Source of the DNA: an uncultured Burkholderiales bacterium | Lineage (GTDB): Bacteria > Pseudomonadota > Gammaproteobacteria > Burkholderiales > Burkholderiaceae_F | Length of the DNA stretch: 5,944 nucleotides | Assembly (NCBI GenBank): GCA_903871435.1 | Contig: CAIQGU010000328.1 | Span: 1 to 5,944 of the forward strand | Direction: 5' to 3' | Shown here: piece by piece, positions 1 through 5,878 of the stretch | Numbering within the stretch: position 1 is the first letter of the stretch | How the letters are laid out: every line of letters begins with the position of its first letter | Position numbers and translations under genes: made by a program | The notes under the pieces: generated by a model | The model's database searches: none | Told to the model about the DNA's origin: nothing | Seen by the model: only the letters and a program-made list of their open reading frames with translations

Positions 1-230
1 GGAGCGAGTACAAAGAACTCGCCGTAGGCTTGCGGAAGATAACGGGCCTTGGGATACAGTCTCTTGACCTCCTTCCATTCCGCATCGGCCGAAACGATGA
101 CTACCGTTGAAAAATGCGGCTCCGCGTGTGCTGGAGCACAGTGGGGAGCGAGCACCAGCAGAAATGCCAACGCCGCGGCAAATAGGCGAATGTCATGAAT
201 CAGCCGGCGCATATGCGTTAGGGCCGTCAT
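1..230 (-). CDS. Exported nucleosidase/phosphorylase-like protein (5' part only)
   Basis: The gene runs off the left edge, so only about 76 N-terminal codons are visible. From the ATG at 230 the protein opens with six residues and then a classic Sec signal peptide: basic n-region (MRRLIHDIR, residues 7-15), hydrophobic core (residues 16-28, rich in L, A, F, V) and cleavage site APAHA before EPHF (after residue 36). The mature start, STVVIVSADAEWKEVK followed by YLPQAYGEFFV, resembles what I recall of purine phosphorylase/MTA-SAH nucleosidase-family proteins, which open with a beta strand ending in an S/A-x-x-E-W motif. That assignment is by resemblance only and the catalytic region is not visible. 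Three starts are possible. ATG 287 overlaps the upstream stop and has AAGG ten bases before it. ATG 230 has GGA very close. ATG 212 gives the cleanest signal peptide. It lies 37 bp after the lyase stop, so the two are probably co-transcribed. Confidence 0.6.
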   Translation of the reverse strand, partial: MTALTHMRRLIHDIRLFAAALAFLLVLAPHCAPAHAEPHFSTVVIVSADAEWKEVKRLYPKARYLPQAYGEFFVLA

Positions 231-267
231 TTCCAGGACGCCGGTCGGGGACTTGTCGATCCGAGTT

Positions 268-1392
268 TCAATTCGTGCTGTCGTCATGAATTTGGCGCCT
301 TGCAATTTTCATAAGTTGCGTAAAAAACGCCATCACCCGGTCGTTGTCCAGTTCGAGCAGCCCGTCGCCCACATAGATTTCGGTACGGCTCCAACCGGGC
401 ACATCGGCCGGAGCGGCGCGGCCCAGCAGCCAGCAATTGTCGGACTGGGCAATCTGGTCGCGCGCTTCGAGCACGGCGTGCGGCGGCGCATCGAAGAAGA
501 CGTGGAGCATATTGGCCTGGGGAACGCGCGGCAGCGTGCGAATGCCGTCGATGCCGTTCAAGCCTTCGGCCAATTCTCGCGCCCGCGCGAGCAGCGGGCC
601 CATCATCGCCAGCCGCTTGTCAAACTGCATCGCCGCCGCGACGATCATCGGGCTCTGGTGTATCAGCGTGCCGCCCAGGCGCCTGCGCCAGAGGCGCGCG
701 TTGGCGGCAAATGGCGCGTCACCGGCCAGCAGCGCGCCGGCGATGCCGCCGATTCCCTTGTAGACGGAGACATAAACCGAGCTGAAGTCCGCCGCGATCT
801 CGGCGTATGACTTCCCGAAGTGGGCAGCCGTTTCCCAAAGGCGCGCGCCATCCATGTGCAGCGGCACGCCACGTTCGCGCGCGCACGCTTTCAGCGCCTC
901 GAGTTCTATCCAGGATGGCAGCATGCCCCCCAACTCCCGCATCGGCAGCTCGACGAGGAGGCACGCCAAGGGCTCCGCGATCTTGGCCAGGTCGGCCGCG
1001 ACGATGGGACGATGTCTTTCCCCGACGCGCACGCCATGCAGGTGCAGGAGCGCCTGATGGGCCTCTTCCTCGTGCAGATCCAGATGCGAACTCGCATGCA
1101 TGCCAAAGCGGCCCAGGCGTGCGCGCTCGGTCCAGATACGCAGGGCCGACAGCTGCGCCATCATGCCGCTGGGCATGAAGACGGCTGCCTCCTTGCCCAG
1201 TAGCGCGGCAATTTTCTGCTCGAAGTCGGCGATCAGTTTGCCCTCGCCGTAGACGTCGTGCTCGACGCCATGCGACTGCGACCAACGCGTCATCGCCTGA
1301 AAGGTGAGGGCCGGCGCAAGTTCATGGAAGCCATGAATGCGATACCGGCACGCGCGCCCCAGCGCAAGACGTTCAGGTTCCGAAAGAGGCAA
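268..1392 (-). CDS. Threonine aldolase-family PLP-dependent lyase
   Basis: Predicted cytosolic fold-type I PLP enzyme of the L-threonine aldolase/beta-eliminating lyase family (374 aa; family members are about 330-380). Such enzymes cleave beta-hydroxy amino acids such as L-threonine to glycine and an aldehyde. Visible landmarks: the N-terminal block VYGEGKLIADFE (47-58), the phosphate-binding loop FMPSGMMAQ (72-80), a probable PLP-stacking His103, the cofactor-nitrogen block HMDGARLWETA (179-189, with Asp181 and the carboxylate-binding Arg184), and the Schiff-base lysine Lys212 in SVYVSVYKGIGGIAGA. The start is TTG. An in-frame TAG lies three codons upstream, AGGG sits seven bases before the TTG, and the first ATG (residue 34) would remove conserved N-terminal sequence. 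It differs from E. coli LtaE in having EEEA (108-111) where LtaE has EAGG, so the true substrate is open. It is the first gene of a leftward pair with the exported nucleosidase-like protein. Confidence 0.88.
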   Translation of the reverse strand: MPLSEPERLALGRACRYRIHGFHELAPALTFQAMTRWSQSHGVEHDVYGEGKLIADFEQKIAALLGKEAAVFMPSGMMAQLSALRIWTERARLGRFGMHASSHLDLHEEEAHQALLHLHGVRVGERHRPIVAADLAKIAEPLACLLVELPMRELGGMLPSWIELEALKACARERGVPLHMDGARLWETAAHFGKSYAEIAADFSSVYVSVYKGIGGIAGALLAGDAPFAANARLWRRRLGGTLIHQSPMIVAAAMQFDKRLAMMGPLLARARELAEGLNGIDGIRTLPRVPQANMLHVFFDAPPHAVLEARDQIAQSDNCWLLGRAAPADVPGWSRTEIYVGDGLLELDNDRVMAFFTQLMKIARRQIHDDSTN

Positions 1393-1399
1393 GTGGTGG

Positions 1400-1403
1400 C
1401 CCT
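1400..1403 (-). promoter_or_regulatory. Ribosome binding site fixing the TTG start of the lyase
   Basis: On the minus strand AGGG is followed by seven bases (CCACCAC) and then TTG at 1392. An in-frame TAG at 1402-1404 rules out any longer form. This is the main sequence support for a non-ATG start. Confidence 0.5.
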
Positions 1404-1517
1404 ATCGTAAAGAGTGAAGTGGGGGCAGACGGCACTGCAGAACCGGGGCTGTACTTCGCGCCAGCCCATAAGCGGTTCGGATGCAAGCCGACACCAATGT
1501 ACAGGTCGCCTGTGTTG

Positions 1518-1535
1518 TGCAGCAAGCTTGATGCA
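1518..1535. repeat. 18-bp near-palindrome, possible operator
   Basis: TGCAGCAAGCTTGATGCA is symmetrical about 1526/1527 except for one mismatched pair (G1522 with A1531). It contains the perfect 8-bp core CAAGCTTG. It lies about 125 bp upstream of the lyase start and 280 bp upstream of feoA, where a transcription factor could act on the leftward gene. I do not recognise the binding protein, and a chance palindrome is possible. Confidence 0.25.
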
Positions 1536-1673
1536 GGACAGACCGTAAAGCGGAGCGAGAAGCATACTTATGCCGGGCTGTGTCGGCGCATGTCGGTGCG
1601 CGCGCCTGACGGTGGTGCGATTCCCGGACCAGGCGCGACGCGGGCGTGGCATCGTTTTTGGCTTTTTAGGGTT

Positions 1674-1695
1674 ATTTGCGAATGAGTCGCATTTA
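1674..1695 (+). promoter_or_regulatory. Probable Fur box upstream of feoAB
   Basis: The segment ATTTGCGAATGAGTCGCATT (1674-1693) holds a perfect dyad TGCGA-ATGAG-TCGCA centred on 1684, with flanking T/A-rich arms. Aligned to the 19-bp Fur consensus it matches at about 10 positions, including the AATGA and CATT half-site cores. It sits upstream of a ferrous iron uptake operon, the kind of target that iron-loaded Fur usually represses. The spacing to the promoter cannot be judged because no clear -10 element is visible. Confidence 0.45.
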
Positions 1696-1800
1696 GGGCA
1701 CTATCCGAATATGAACTTGCCGTTACGGTCATTTGTTACCGGTCCTGTCGGCCGGACCGATGCGCTACCGGACACTGGCCCGCCACCCGCGCAGGCCGCC

Positions 1801-2046
1801 ATGTCCCTGGACCGGCTCGGCCTGAATGTGCCGGCGCTGGTCTGCGGCCTGGATCCGGCAGCAGCAGGGCAGCCTCCCGAACGCGCGCGTCAGCTCTGCG
1901 ACATCGGTTTCGTGACCGGTGAGCGGGTCACCGTGCTTACACGGGCCTGGCCCGGAAATGACCCCCTCGTCGTGCTGGTGGGGCATTCGCGGTTTGCGCT
2001 GCGCTCGGCCGAGGCATCCTGCATCCAGGTGCGGGAGATCGCGTGA
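1801..2046 (+). CDS. feoA: FeoA, ferrous iron transport accessory protein
   Basis: Small cytosolic SH3-like protein that supports FeoB-mediated Fe(II) uptake. In the 81-aa form the family pattern is clear. A first strand (LNVPALVCGLDP) is followed by the conserved turn RQLCDIGFVTGERVTVL, matching the FeoA signature L-x-x-[ML]-G-[FL]-x-x-G. The final strands PLVVLVGHSRFALRSAEASCIQV carry the typical iaLR-x-x-EA ending. I chose ATG 1801 because it gives the usual family length (about 75-85 aa) and has AGG five bases upstream. The frame is open further upstream, and ATG 1711 would add 30 residues. That extension is proline-rich, has less biased codons, matches nothing in the family and begins only about 20 bp after the Fur-box dyad. 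The stop TGA overlaps the ribosome binding site of feoB, so the two genes are translationally coupled. Confidence 0.9.
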   Translation: MSLDRLGLNVPALVCGLDPAAAGQPPERARQLCDIGFVTGERVTVLTRAWPGNDPLVVLVGHSRFALRSAEASCIQVREIA

Positions 2047-2049
2047 GGG
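2045..2049 (+). promoter_or_regulatory. feoB ribosome binding site overlapping the feoA stop
   Basis: GAGGG begins inside the feoA TGA (2044-2046) and is followed seven bases later by GTG at 2057. The competing GTG at 2051 would leave a gap of only one base. The site therefore fixes the feoB start at 2057 and indicates coupling to feoA translation. Confidence 0.6.
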
Positions 2050-2056
2050 CGTGCTG

Positions 2057-3937
2057 GTGAGCCAGTCGGTCATCCATCTGCATCCGGCGGGTTCACTGGT
2101 TGCCCTGGTCGGCAACCCCAATTGCGGCAAGACGGCACTTTTCAACCTGCTGACCGGCAGCCGGCAGAAGGTGGCCAATTACGCGGGTGTAACCGTTGAG
2201 CGCAAGGAAGGGCGCCTGCTGGGCGTCGCCGGCACGCGGGCGCCCCGCGTCCTGGACCTGCCCGGGGCCTACAGCCTGTATCCGCGTTCTCCCGATGAAC
2301 GCGTCACCGCCGACGTGCTTGCCGGTCGTGCGACCGGAGAGCGCCGTCCCGATCTGGTGGTCTGCGTGGTCGATGCCACGAATCTGCGGCGCAATCTGCG
2401 GCTGGTGCTGGCCGTCATGCGCCAGGGACTGCCCGTGGTGGTTGCGCTCAACATGGCCGATCTGGCCGAGCGCCGCGGGATGGGTGTGGACGCAGCCGCG
2501 CTGGCCAGCGCCCTGGGTGTTCCCGTGGTGCCCACGGTGGGGGTGCAGCGCGACGGCGATGCCTCCTTGCGCGAACTCATCGCCGATCGCACGCGCTGGC
2601 CGGCGCCGCCGCCGCTGCAGCCCGACGCCGACCAGGACGACACGCGGGTGCGCGCGATCCTGGAGGCCATGGGTCATGCCGGCCTGCACCACGATGCGCT
2701 GACCGAGCGCGTTGATCGTATCGTTCTCCATCCATTGCTGGGCCCGCTGGTGCTCTGTGTCCTGCTCTTCCTGGTTTTCCAGGCGGTCTTTTCCTGGGCA
2801 CGGCTGCCCATGGATGCGGTGCAGGCGGCGGCTTCCGAGCTGTCACGGATCGCGGGCGCCACCCTGCCCGACGAGGGTGCCTGGCACTGGCTCAACAGCC
2901 TGGTCACCGACGGGCTCATCGCGGGCGCCGGCAGTGTCCTGGTCTTCCTGCCGCAGATACTCATCCTGTTTTTCTTCATCCTCATCCTCGAGGAAACCGG
3001 CTACCTGCCGCGCGCGGCGTTCCTGCTCGACCGGCTGATGGGTGGGGTAGGGCTGTCGGGCCGCTCCTTCATTCCACTGCTGTCGAGCTTTGCCTGCGCC
3101 ATTCCCGGCATCATGGCCACGCGCACGATCAGCGACCCGCGCGACCGTATCGTCACCATGCTCATCGCGCCGCTCATGACCTGCTCGGCGCGGCTGCCGG
3201 TGTATACGCTGCTGATCGGCGCTTTCGTTCCCGCGCGCACGCTGGCCGGTGGCGTGGGCCTGCAAGGCCTGGTGCTGCTGGTGTTGTATTTGGCCGGCAT
3301 CGTGAGCGCTTTTGGCGTGGCCTGGGTGCTCAAGCAGTTCACCACTCGCGGCGAAGTGCGCATGCTGATGATGGAACTACCGGCCTACCACTGGCCTGCG
3401 CCCCGCCATATCCTCATTGGCCTGGTGCAGCGGGCGCGCATCTTTCTCGCACGGGTCGGCGGCGTGATACTCGTCCTCACGCTGGCCCTGTGGTTCCTGG
3501 CCAGCTTCCCGGCGCCGCCGCCCGGGGCGACCGGCGCGCCCATCGAATACAGCGTTGCCGGCATGCTGGGGCACCTGCTGGCGCACATATTTGCGCCTAT
3601 TGGATTCAACTGGCAGATCAGCGTTGCCCTGGTGCCAGGCATGGGCGCGCGCGAAGTGCTGGTTTCTTCGCTGGCCATCGTCTATTCCATCGGCGGCGGC
3701 AAGGACGCCGCCGGCGCGCTCGCGCCGGTGCTGTCGCAGGGCTGGAGCACGGCTACGGCCTATGCATTGCTGGCTTGGTTTGTGTTTGCGCCCCAATGCC
3801 TCTCGACACTGGCAGCCGTGCGCCGCGAAACGGGCGGCTGGCGGGTGCCGGCGCTGCTTGCCGCCTACCTGTTCGCGCTTGCTTACGCTGCGGCCTTTCT
3901 CACCTACCGCGTGGCGCTGTACCTGGGCGCCAGCTGA
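2057..3937 (+). CDS. feoB: FeoB, GTP-dependent ferrous iron transporter
   Basis: Inner-membrane Fe(II) permease with an N-terminal cytosolic G domain, 626 aa from the GTG at 2057. G-protein motifs are all present: G1 GNPNCGKT (19-26), G2 around Thr46 in YAGVTVE, G3 DLPG (67-70), G4 NMAD (132-135) and a likely G5 loop at PTVGVQRDG (159-167). A short helical linker (about 190-220) leads to a membrane domain of roughly eight hydrophobic segments between 223 and 622. Hallmarks of the FeoB core are ETGYLPRAAFLLDRLM (313-328), SFACAIPGIMATRTI (344-358), MTCSARLPVYTLL (374-386), PGMGAREV (527-534) and the C-terminal PQCLSTLAAVRRETG (579-593). Cys347 and Cys375 are the cysteines expected to line the conduction path. 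It is shorter than E. coli FeoB (773 aa), and no feoC follows, as is common outside the gammaproteobacteria. Probably controlled by Fur through the site upstream of feoA. Confidence 0.96.
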   Translation: MSQSVIHLHPAGSLVALVGNPNCGKTALFNLLTGSRQKVANYAGVTVERKEGRLLGVAGTRAPRVLDLPGAYSLYPRSPDERVTADVLAGRATGERRPDLVVCVVDATNLRRNLRLVLAVMRQGLPVVVALNMADLAERRGMGVDAAALASALGVPVVPTVGVQRDGDASLRELIADRTRWPAPPPLQPDADQDDTRVRAILEAMGHAGLHHDALTERVDRIVLHPLLGPLVLCVLLFLVFQAVFSWARLPMDAVQAAASELSRIAGATLPDEGAWHWLNSLVTDGLIAGAGSVLVFLPQILILFFFILILEETGYLPRAAFLLDRLMGGVGLSGRSFIPLLSSFACAIPGIMATRTISDPRDRIVTMLIAPLMTCSARLPVYTLLIGAFVPARTLAGGVGLQGLVLLVLYLAGIVSAFGVAWVLKQFTTRGEVRMLMMELPAYHWPAPRHILIGLVQRARIFLARVGGVILVLTLALWFLASFPAPPPGATGAPIEYSVAGMLGHLLAHIFAPIGFNWQISVALVPGMGAREVLVSSLAIVYSIGGGKDAAGALAPVLSQGWSTATAYALLAWFVFAPQCLSTLAAVRRETGGWRVPALLAAYLFALAYAAAFLTYRVALYLGAS

Positions 3938-4072
3938 CCGCTTGCTGCGTCCCGCGGGTGCGGGGGAACGGCCGTTTCGCAGCGCGGGTTGGGAGGGGGC
4001 CTCGGGTAAGATTCGACTACAACACAAGGCACGATTTCACAGTGCCGGTTGGCAGGTCCATCATCTTTAACC

Positions 4073-4078
4073 GGGGGA
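4073..4078 (+). promoter_or_regulatory. mscL ribosome binding site
   Basis: GGGGGA lies nine bases before the ATG at 4088. It supports that start over the in-frame TTG at 4049, which would add 13 residues ahead of the conserved MscL N-terminus. Confidence 0.5.
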
Positions 4079-4087
4079 ATCCGCAAC

Positions 4088-4471
4088 ATGAGCGTGCTTC
4101 AAGAGTTCAAGCAGTTTGCCATCAAGGGCAATGTGGTCGACATGGCCGTCGGCGTGATCATCGGCGCGGCCTTCGGCAAGATCGTCACCTCACTGGTCAC
4201 CGACGTGGTCATGCCGCCCATCGGCGTGCTGATCGGTGGTGTCGATTTTTCCAAGCTGGCCATCTCCCTGCCAGCCGGATCCGGTCCCGCCGTGTTGATC
4301 AGCTACGGCAAATTCGTCCAGACCGTGGTCGATTTCGCCATCGTGGCGGCGGTGATCTTCCTGGTGGTCAAGGGCATCAATTCGCTCAAGAAGAAGGCCG
4401 ATGAGGCCCCCGCTGCGCCCCCGGCACAGGAAGTGCTGCTGACCGAGATCCGCGATCTGCTCAAGAAGTAG
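4088..4471 (+). CDS. mscL: MscL, large-conductance mechanosensitive channel
   Basis: Homopentameric inner-membrane channel that opens under high membrane tension and releases solutes during hypo-osmotic shock. The 127-aa protein follows E. coli MscL (136 aa) almost throughout. It has the amphipathic N-terminal helix [15 protein letters not shown] (1-15), pore-lining TM1 (about 16-44) with gate residues [13 protein letters not shown] around Gly22 and Gly26, and the conserved MPPIG at 42-46. A short periplasmic loop (about 47-71) precedes TM2 [19 protein letters not shown] (76-94). The lysine cluster KKK (101-103) is followed by an Ala/Pro linker and the cytoplasmic bundle helix [13 protein letters not shown] (115-127). 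It lacks the last few polar residues of the E. coli tail. It lies 150 bp after feoB with its own leader, so it is probably a separate transcription unit, and it ends 14 bp from the convergent HD-GYP gene. No strong promoter is visible. TAAGAT at 4007-4012 could be a weak -10. Confidence 0.97.
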   Translation: MSVLQEFKQFAIKGNVVDMAVGVIIGAAFGKIVTSLVTDVVMPPIGVLIGGVDFSKLAISLPAGSGPAVLISYGKFVQTVVDFAIVAAVIFLVVKGINSLKKKADEAPAAPPAQEVLLTEIRDLLKK

Positions 4472-4477
4472 TGCGTA

Positions 4478-4508
4478 CGCCCGGCTCAGGGCACCTTGGC
4501 GCCGGGCG
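4478..4508. terminator. Inverted repeat at the mscL / HD-GYP convergent junction
   Basis: CGCCCGGC (4478-4485) and GCCGGGCG (4501-4508) form a perfect 8-bp GC-rich stem with a 15-base loop that can pair further (CAGGG with CCTTG). The repeat begins seven bases after the mscL stop and spans the stop codon of the leftward gene. Its position between converging genes suits a bidirectional transcription end. There is no T-tract on either side, so it is not a standard intrinsic terminator. Confidence 0.35.
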
Positions 4509-5730
4509 GCAGCCACAATTCGTTGAAATGCGTGAAGCCATAGGTTGCCGGATCCTCGAAACCCTGGATCAGGTCCGATTCGCGCGTCTTGTCGAGCTTC
4601 ACCACCACGGGCTCGATATGCACCATCGAGCGCAATGAGAAGAACACCTTCACCGTCGGCTGCAGCAGGTGTGCCGGGTCGTGGTCGATCACCACGGCGA
4701 GCCGCTGCGATTTGAGTCGCACGAGCGAGCCCACCGGGTAGATGCCCACGGCCTTCACGAAGGTCTTGAAGATGGGGTTATCGAAGTGCCCGGTCCATTC
4801 CGTCATCTTGCGGATGGCGTCGGTGGGCTGCCAGCCGCCCTTGTAGGGCCGGTTCGAGGTGATGGCATCGTAGACGTCGCACACGGCGGCCATCCGCGCC
4901 AGCACGGGTATGGCGTCGCCGGCGAGTCGATGCGGATAGCCGGTTCCGTCCATCTTTTCGTGGTGGTGCAGCACCGCGTCCAAAGTTGCCTTGGTGATGC
5001 CGCGGGTTTCTTCCAGTATGGCCCGGCCGCGCTCGGGATGGGAGCGCATCGTCACCCACTCCGTATCGTCCAGTGATCCGGGCTTGTTGAGTATGGCAAG
5101 CGGGATCTGGGCCTTGCCAACGTCGTGCATGAGGCCCGCCATGGCGGCCTCGCGGACGCGCGGCTCGTCCCACCCCAGGGCACGGGCCAAGGCCACCATC
5201 ATGGCGCTGACCGCCATGGAATGCATGAAGGTGTAGTCGTCGGCGCTTTTCAAGCGCGCCAAGCCGATCATCGCGTTGGGGTTGCGCGACACGGAGTTGG
5301 CGATGTCGTCGACAACCGCGCTGGCCTGGTCCGTCGACCGTAGACCGCCCAGGCGTGCCTCGTCGAACATGCTGGCGACCGTGTTGCGGGATTCCTGGAA
5401 GATGCGCGACGCGCGTTGCAGCTCGCTGCTCATGTCGGCGGTGCGCGCTGGCCGCTCGCCCGTCTTCGCGCTTGCGGACTTGAGCGGCTTTTCCACCGGA
5501 GAATCGGCCGGAGGTTGGGCTATGGTTACTGGCTCCGCGGGGTCCACGTCGATGCCCTTGGCCGCGTCGATCCACACCTCGCTGATGCCGCTGGAGATGA
5601 TCGTTTCGAGATCTGCCGGGGCGTCGAGCAGAAAGTGGGCGCGCCAGAAGGGGTGGTCCATCCAGGAACCACAGAACTCCTCGACATACATGCCGATGCG
5701 CAGATCCGATGCTGCGATTCGCTTGAGCAC
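4486..5730 (-). CDS. HD-GYP cyclic-di-GMP phosphodiesterase with N-terminal DUF3391
   Basis: Predicted cytosolic c-di-GMP phosphodiesterase, 414 aa. Residues about 1-130 match the DUF3391 domain often found before HD-GYP (LKRIAASDLRIGMYVEEF, then HPFWRAHFLL), including an acidic, Pro-rich linker at about 60-100. The HD-GYP domain follows (about 150-335) with its expected residues: His170 in YTFMHSMAVS, the HD pair His202-Asp203 in HDVGK, His231 in SHPERG, HHE (256-258) leading into DGTGYP (261-266), and DVYDAITSNRPYK (285-297). All metal-binding positions that I can judge are kept, so the enzyme is probably active, yielding pGpG and/or GMP. A C-terminal region of about 75 residues after the catalytic domain holds predicted beta strands (RLAVVIDHD, TVKVFFSL). 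I set the start at GTG 5730 because AGGA lies seven bases upstream. The frame stays open to a TTG at 5904, but that extension is not family-like. No response-regulator or sensor domain is present. Confidence 0.94.
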   Translation of the reverse strand: MLKRIAASDLRIGMYVEEFCGSWMDHPFWRAHFLLDAPADLETIISSGISEVWIDAAKGIDVDPAEPVTIAQPPADSPVEKPLKSASAKTGERPARTADMSSELQRASRIFQESRNTVASMFDEARLGGLRSTDQASAVVDDIANSVSRNPNAMIGLARLKSADDYTFMHSMAVSAMMVALARALGWDEPRVREAAMAGLMHDVGKAQIPLAILNKPGSLDDTEWVTMRSHPERGRAILEETRGITKATLDAVLHHHEKMDGTGYPHRLAGDAIPVLARMAAVCDVYDAITSNRPYKGGWQPTDAIRKMTEWTGHFDNPIFKTFVKAVGIYPVGSLVRLKSQRLAVVIDHDPAHLLQPTVKVFFSLRSMVHIEPVVVKLDKTRESDLIQGFEDPATYGFTHFNELWLPPGAKVP

Positions 5731-5737
5731 GGTGATT

Positions 5738-5741
5738 TCCT
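5738..5741 (-). promoter_or_regulatory. Ribosome binding site fixing the GTG start of the HD-GYP gene
   Basis: On the minus strand CAGGAAATCACC precedes GTG 5730, leaving seven bases between AGGA and the start codon. This supports the 414-aa form over the longer open frame. Confidence 0.6.
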
Positions 5742-5810
5742 GTTTACGGCTAGGGTCTCCCAGTATTTTCCCTGAGCCCTGCGCCTCGCCAAGGCAAGAA
5801 AAAGCCGCCC

Positions 5811-5830
5811 TTGGGGAGCCAATCCCCCAA
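5811..5830. repeat. Hairpin-forming inverted repeat in the HD-GYP leader
   Basis: TTGGGGA (5811-5817) and TCCCCCAA (5823-5830) can form a seven-pair stem with one bulged base and a five-base loop. It lies about 80 bp upstream of the HD-GYP start. Read leftward, the stem is followed by GGGCGGC and then five T (complement of 5799-5803). Read rightward, T7 follows nine bases later (5840-5846). Both gaps are too long for a textbook terminator. An attenuator, a terminator of an upstream gene or a chance repeat are all possible. Confidence 0.35.
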
Positions 5831-5878
5831 ACTGCACCGTTTTTTTGGGTCACGCGTTCGGTTGCGCGAGGGCCATAT

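Larger units (their letters stand above)
1393..1800. other. Divergent control region between the lyase and feoA, no gene seen
   Basis: About 400 bp with no convincing coding sequence on either strand. Open frames exist, but their predicted proteins are rich in Arg, Cys and Pro and match no family I recognise. The region must hold the leftward promoter of the lyase and the rightward promoter of feoAB, but I cannot pick a good sigma-70 -35/-10 pair for either. Two structures stand out: an imperfect palindrome at 1518-1535 and a Fur-box-like dyad at 1674-1695. The base composition drops in G+C between about 1650 and 1740, as expected for a promoter. If feoA really begins at the ATG at 1711, the last 90 bp belong to its coding region. 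Confidence 0.6.

Noticed and set aside
253..810. 185-aa open frame on the + strand
   Set aside because: It is antisense to the threonine-aldolase-family lyase, whose PLP motifs are unmistakable. The + frame is rich in Arg, His and Gln with no recognisable domain.
1290..1652. 120-aa open frame on the - strand
   Set aside because: It runs into the lyase N-terminus in another frame and shows no domain or coding character.
1419..1685. 88-aa open frame on the + strand in the control region
   Set aside because: GTG start without a ribosome binding site, composition unlike a folded protein, no family resemblance, and overlap with the Fur-box region.
1393..1800. Insertion-sequence remnant or tRNA in the long non-coding stretch
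   Set aside because: No paired terminal repeats, no transposase fragments in any frame and no cloverleaf or T-loop signature could be found.
1919..2056. 46-residue N-terminal extension of FeoB
   Set aside because: It lies within feoA in another frame, and the GAGGG spaced seven bases from GTG 2057 fixes the start there.
3951..3964. CCCGC-GGGT-GCGGG hairpin after feoB as a terminator
   Set aside because: The stem is only 5 bp and is followed by GGAACGG, not by a T-tract.
3490..4404. 304-aa open frame on the + strand across feoB and mscL
   Set aside because: Out-of-frame shadow of two clear genes, with an Arg/Gly/His-rich translation typical of GC-rich shadow frames.
4778..5575. 265-aa open frame on the - strand
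   Set aside because: Shadow of the HD-GYP gene in another frame, very rich in Arg, Gly and His.
5731..5878. c-di-GMP (GEMM) riboswitch before the HD-GYP gene
   Set aside because: I looked for the GEMM consensus core and do not see it. Only simple hairpins are present.
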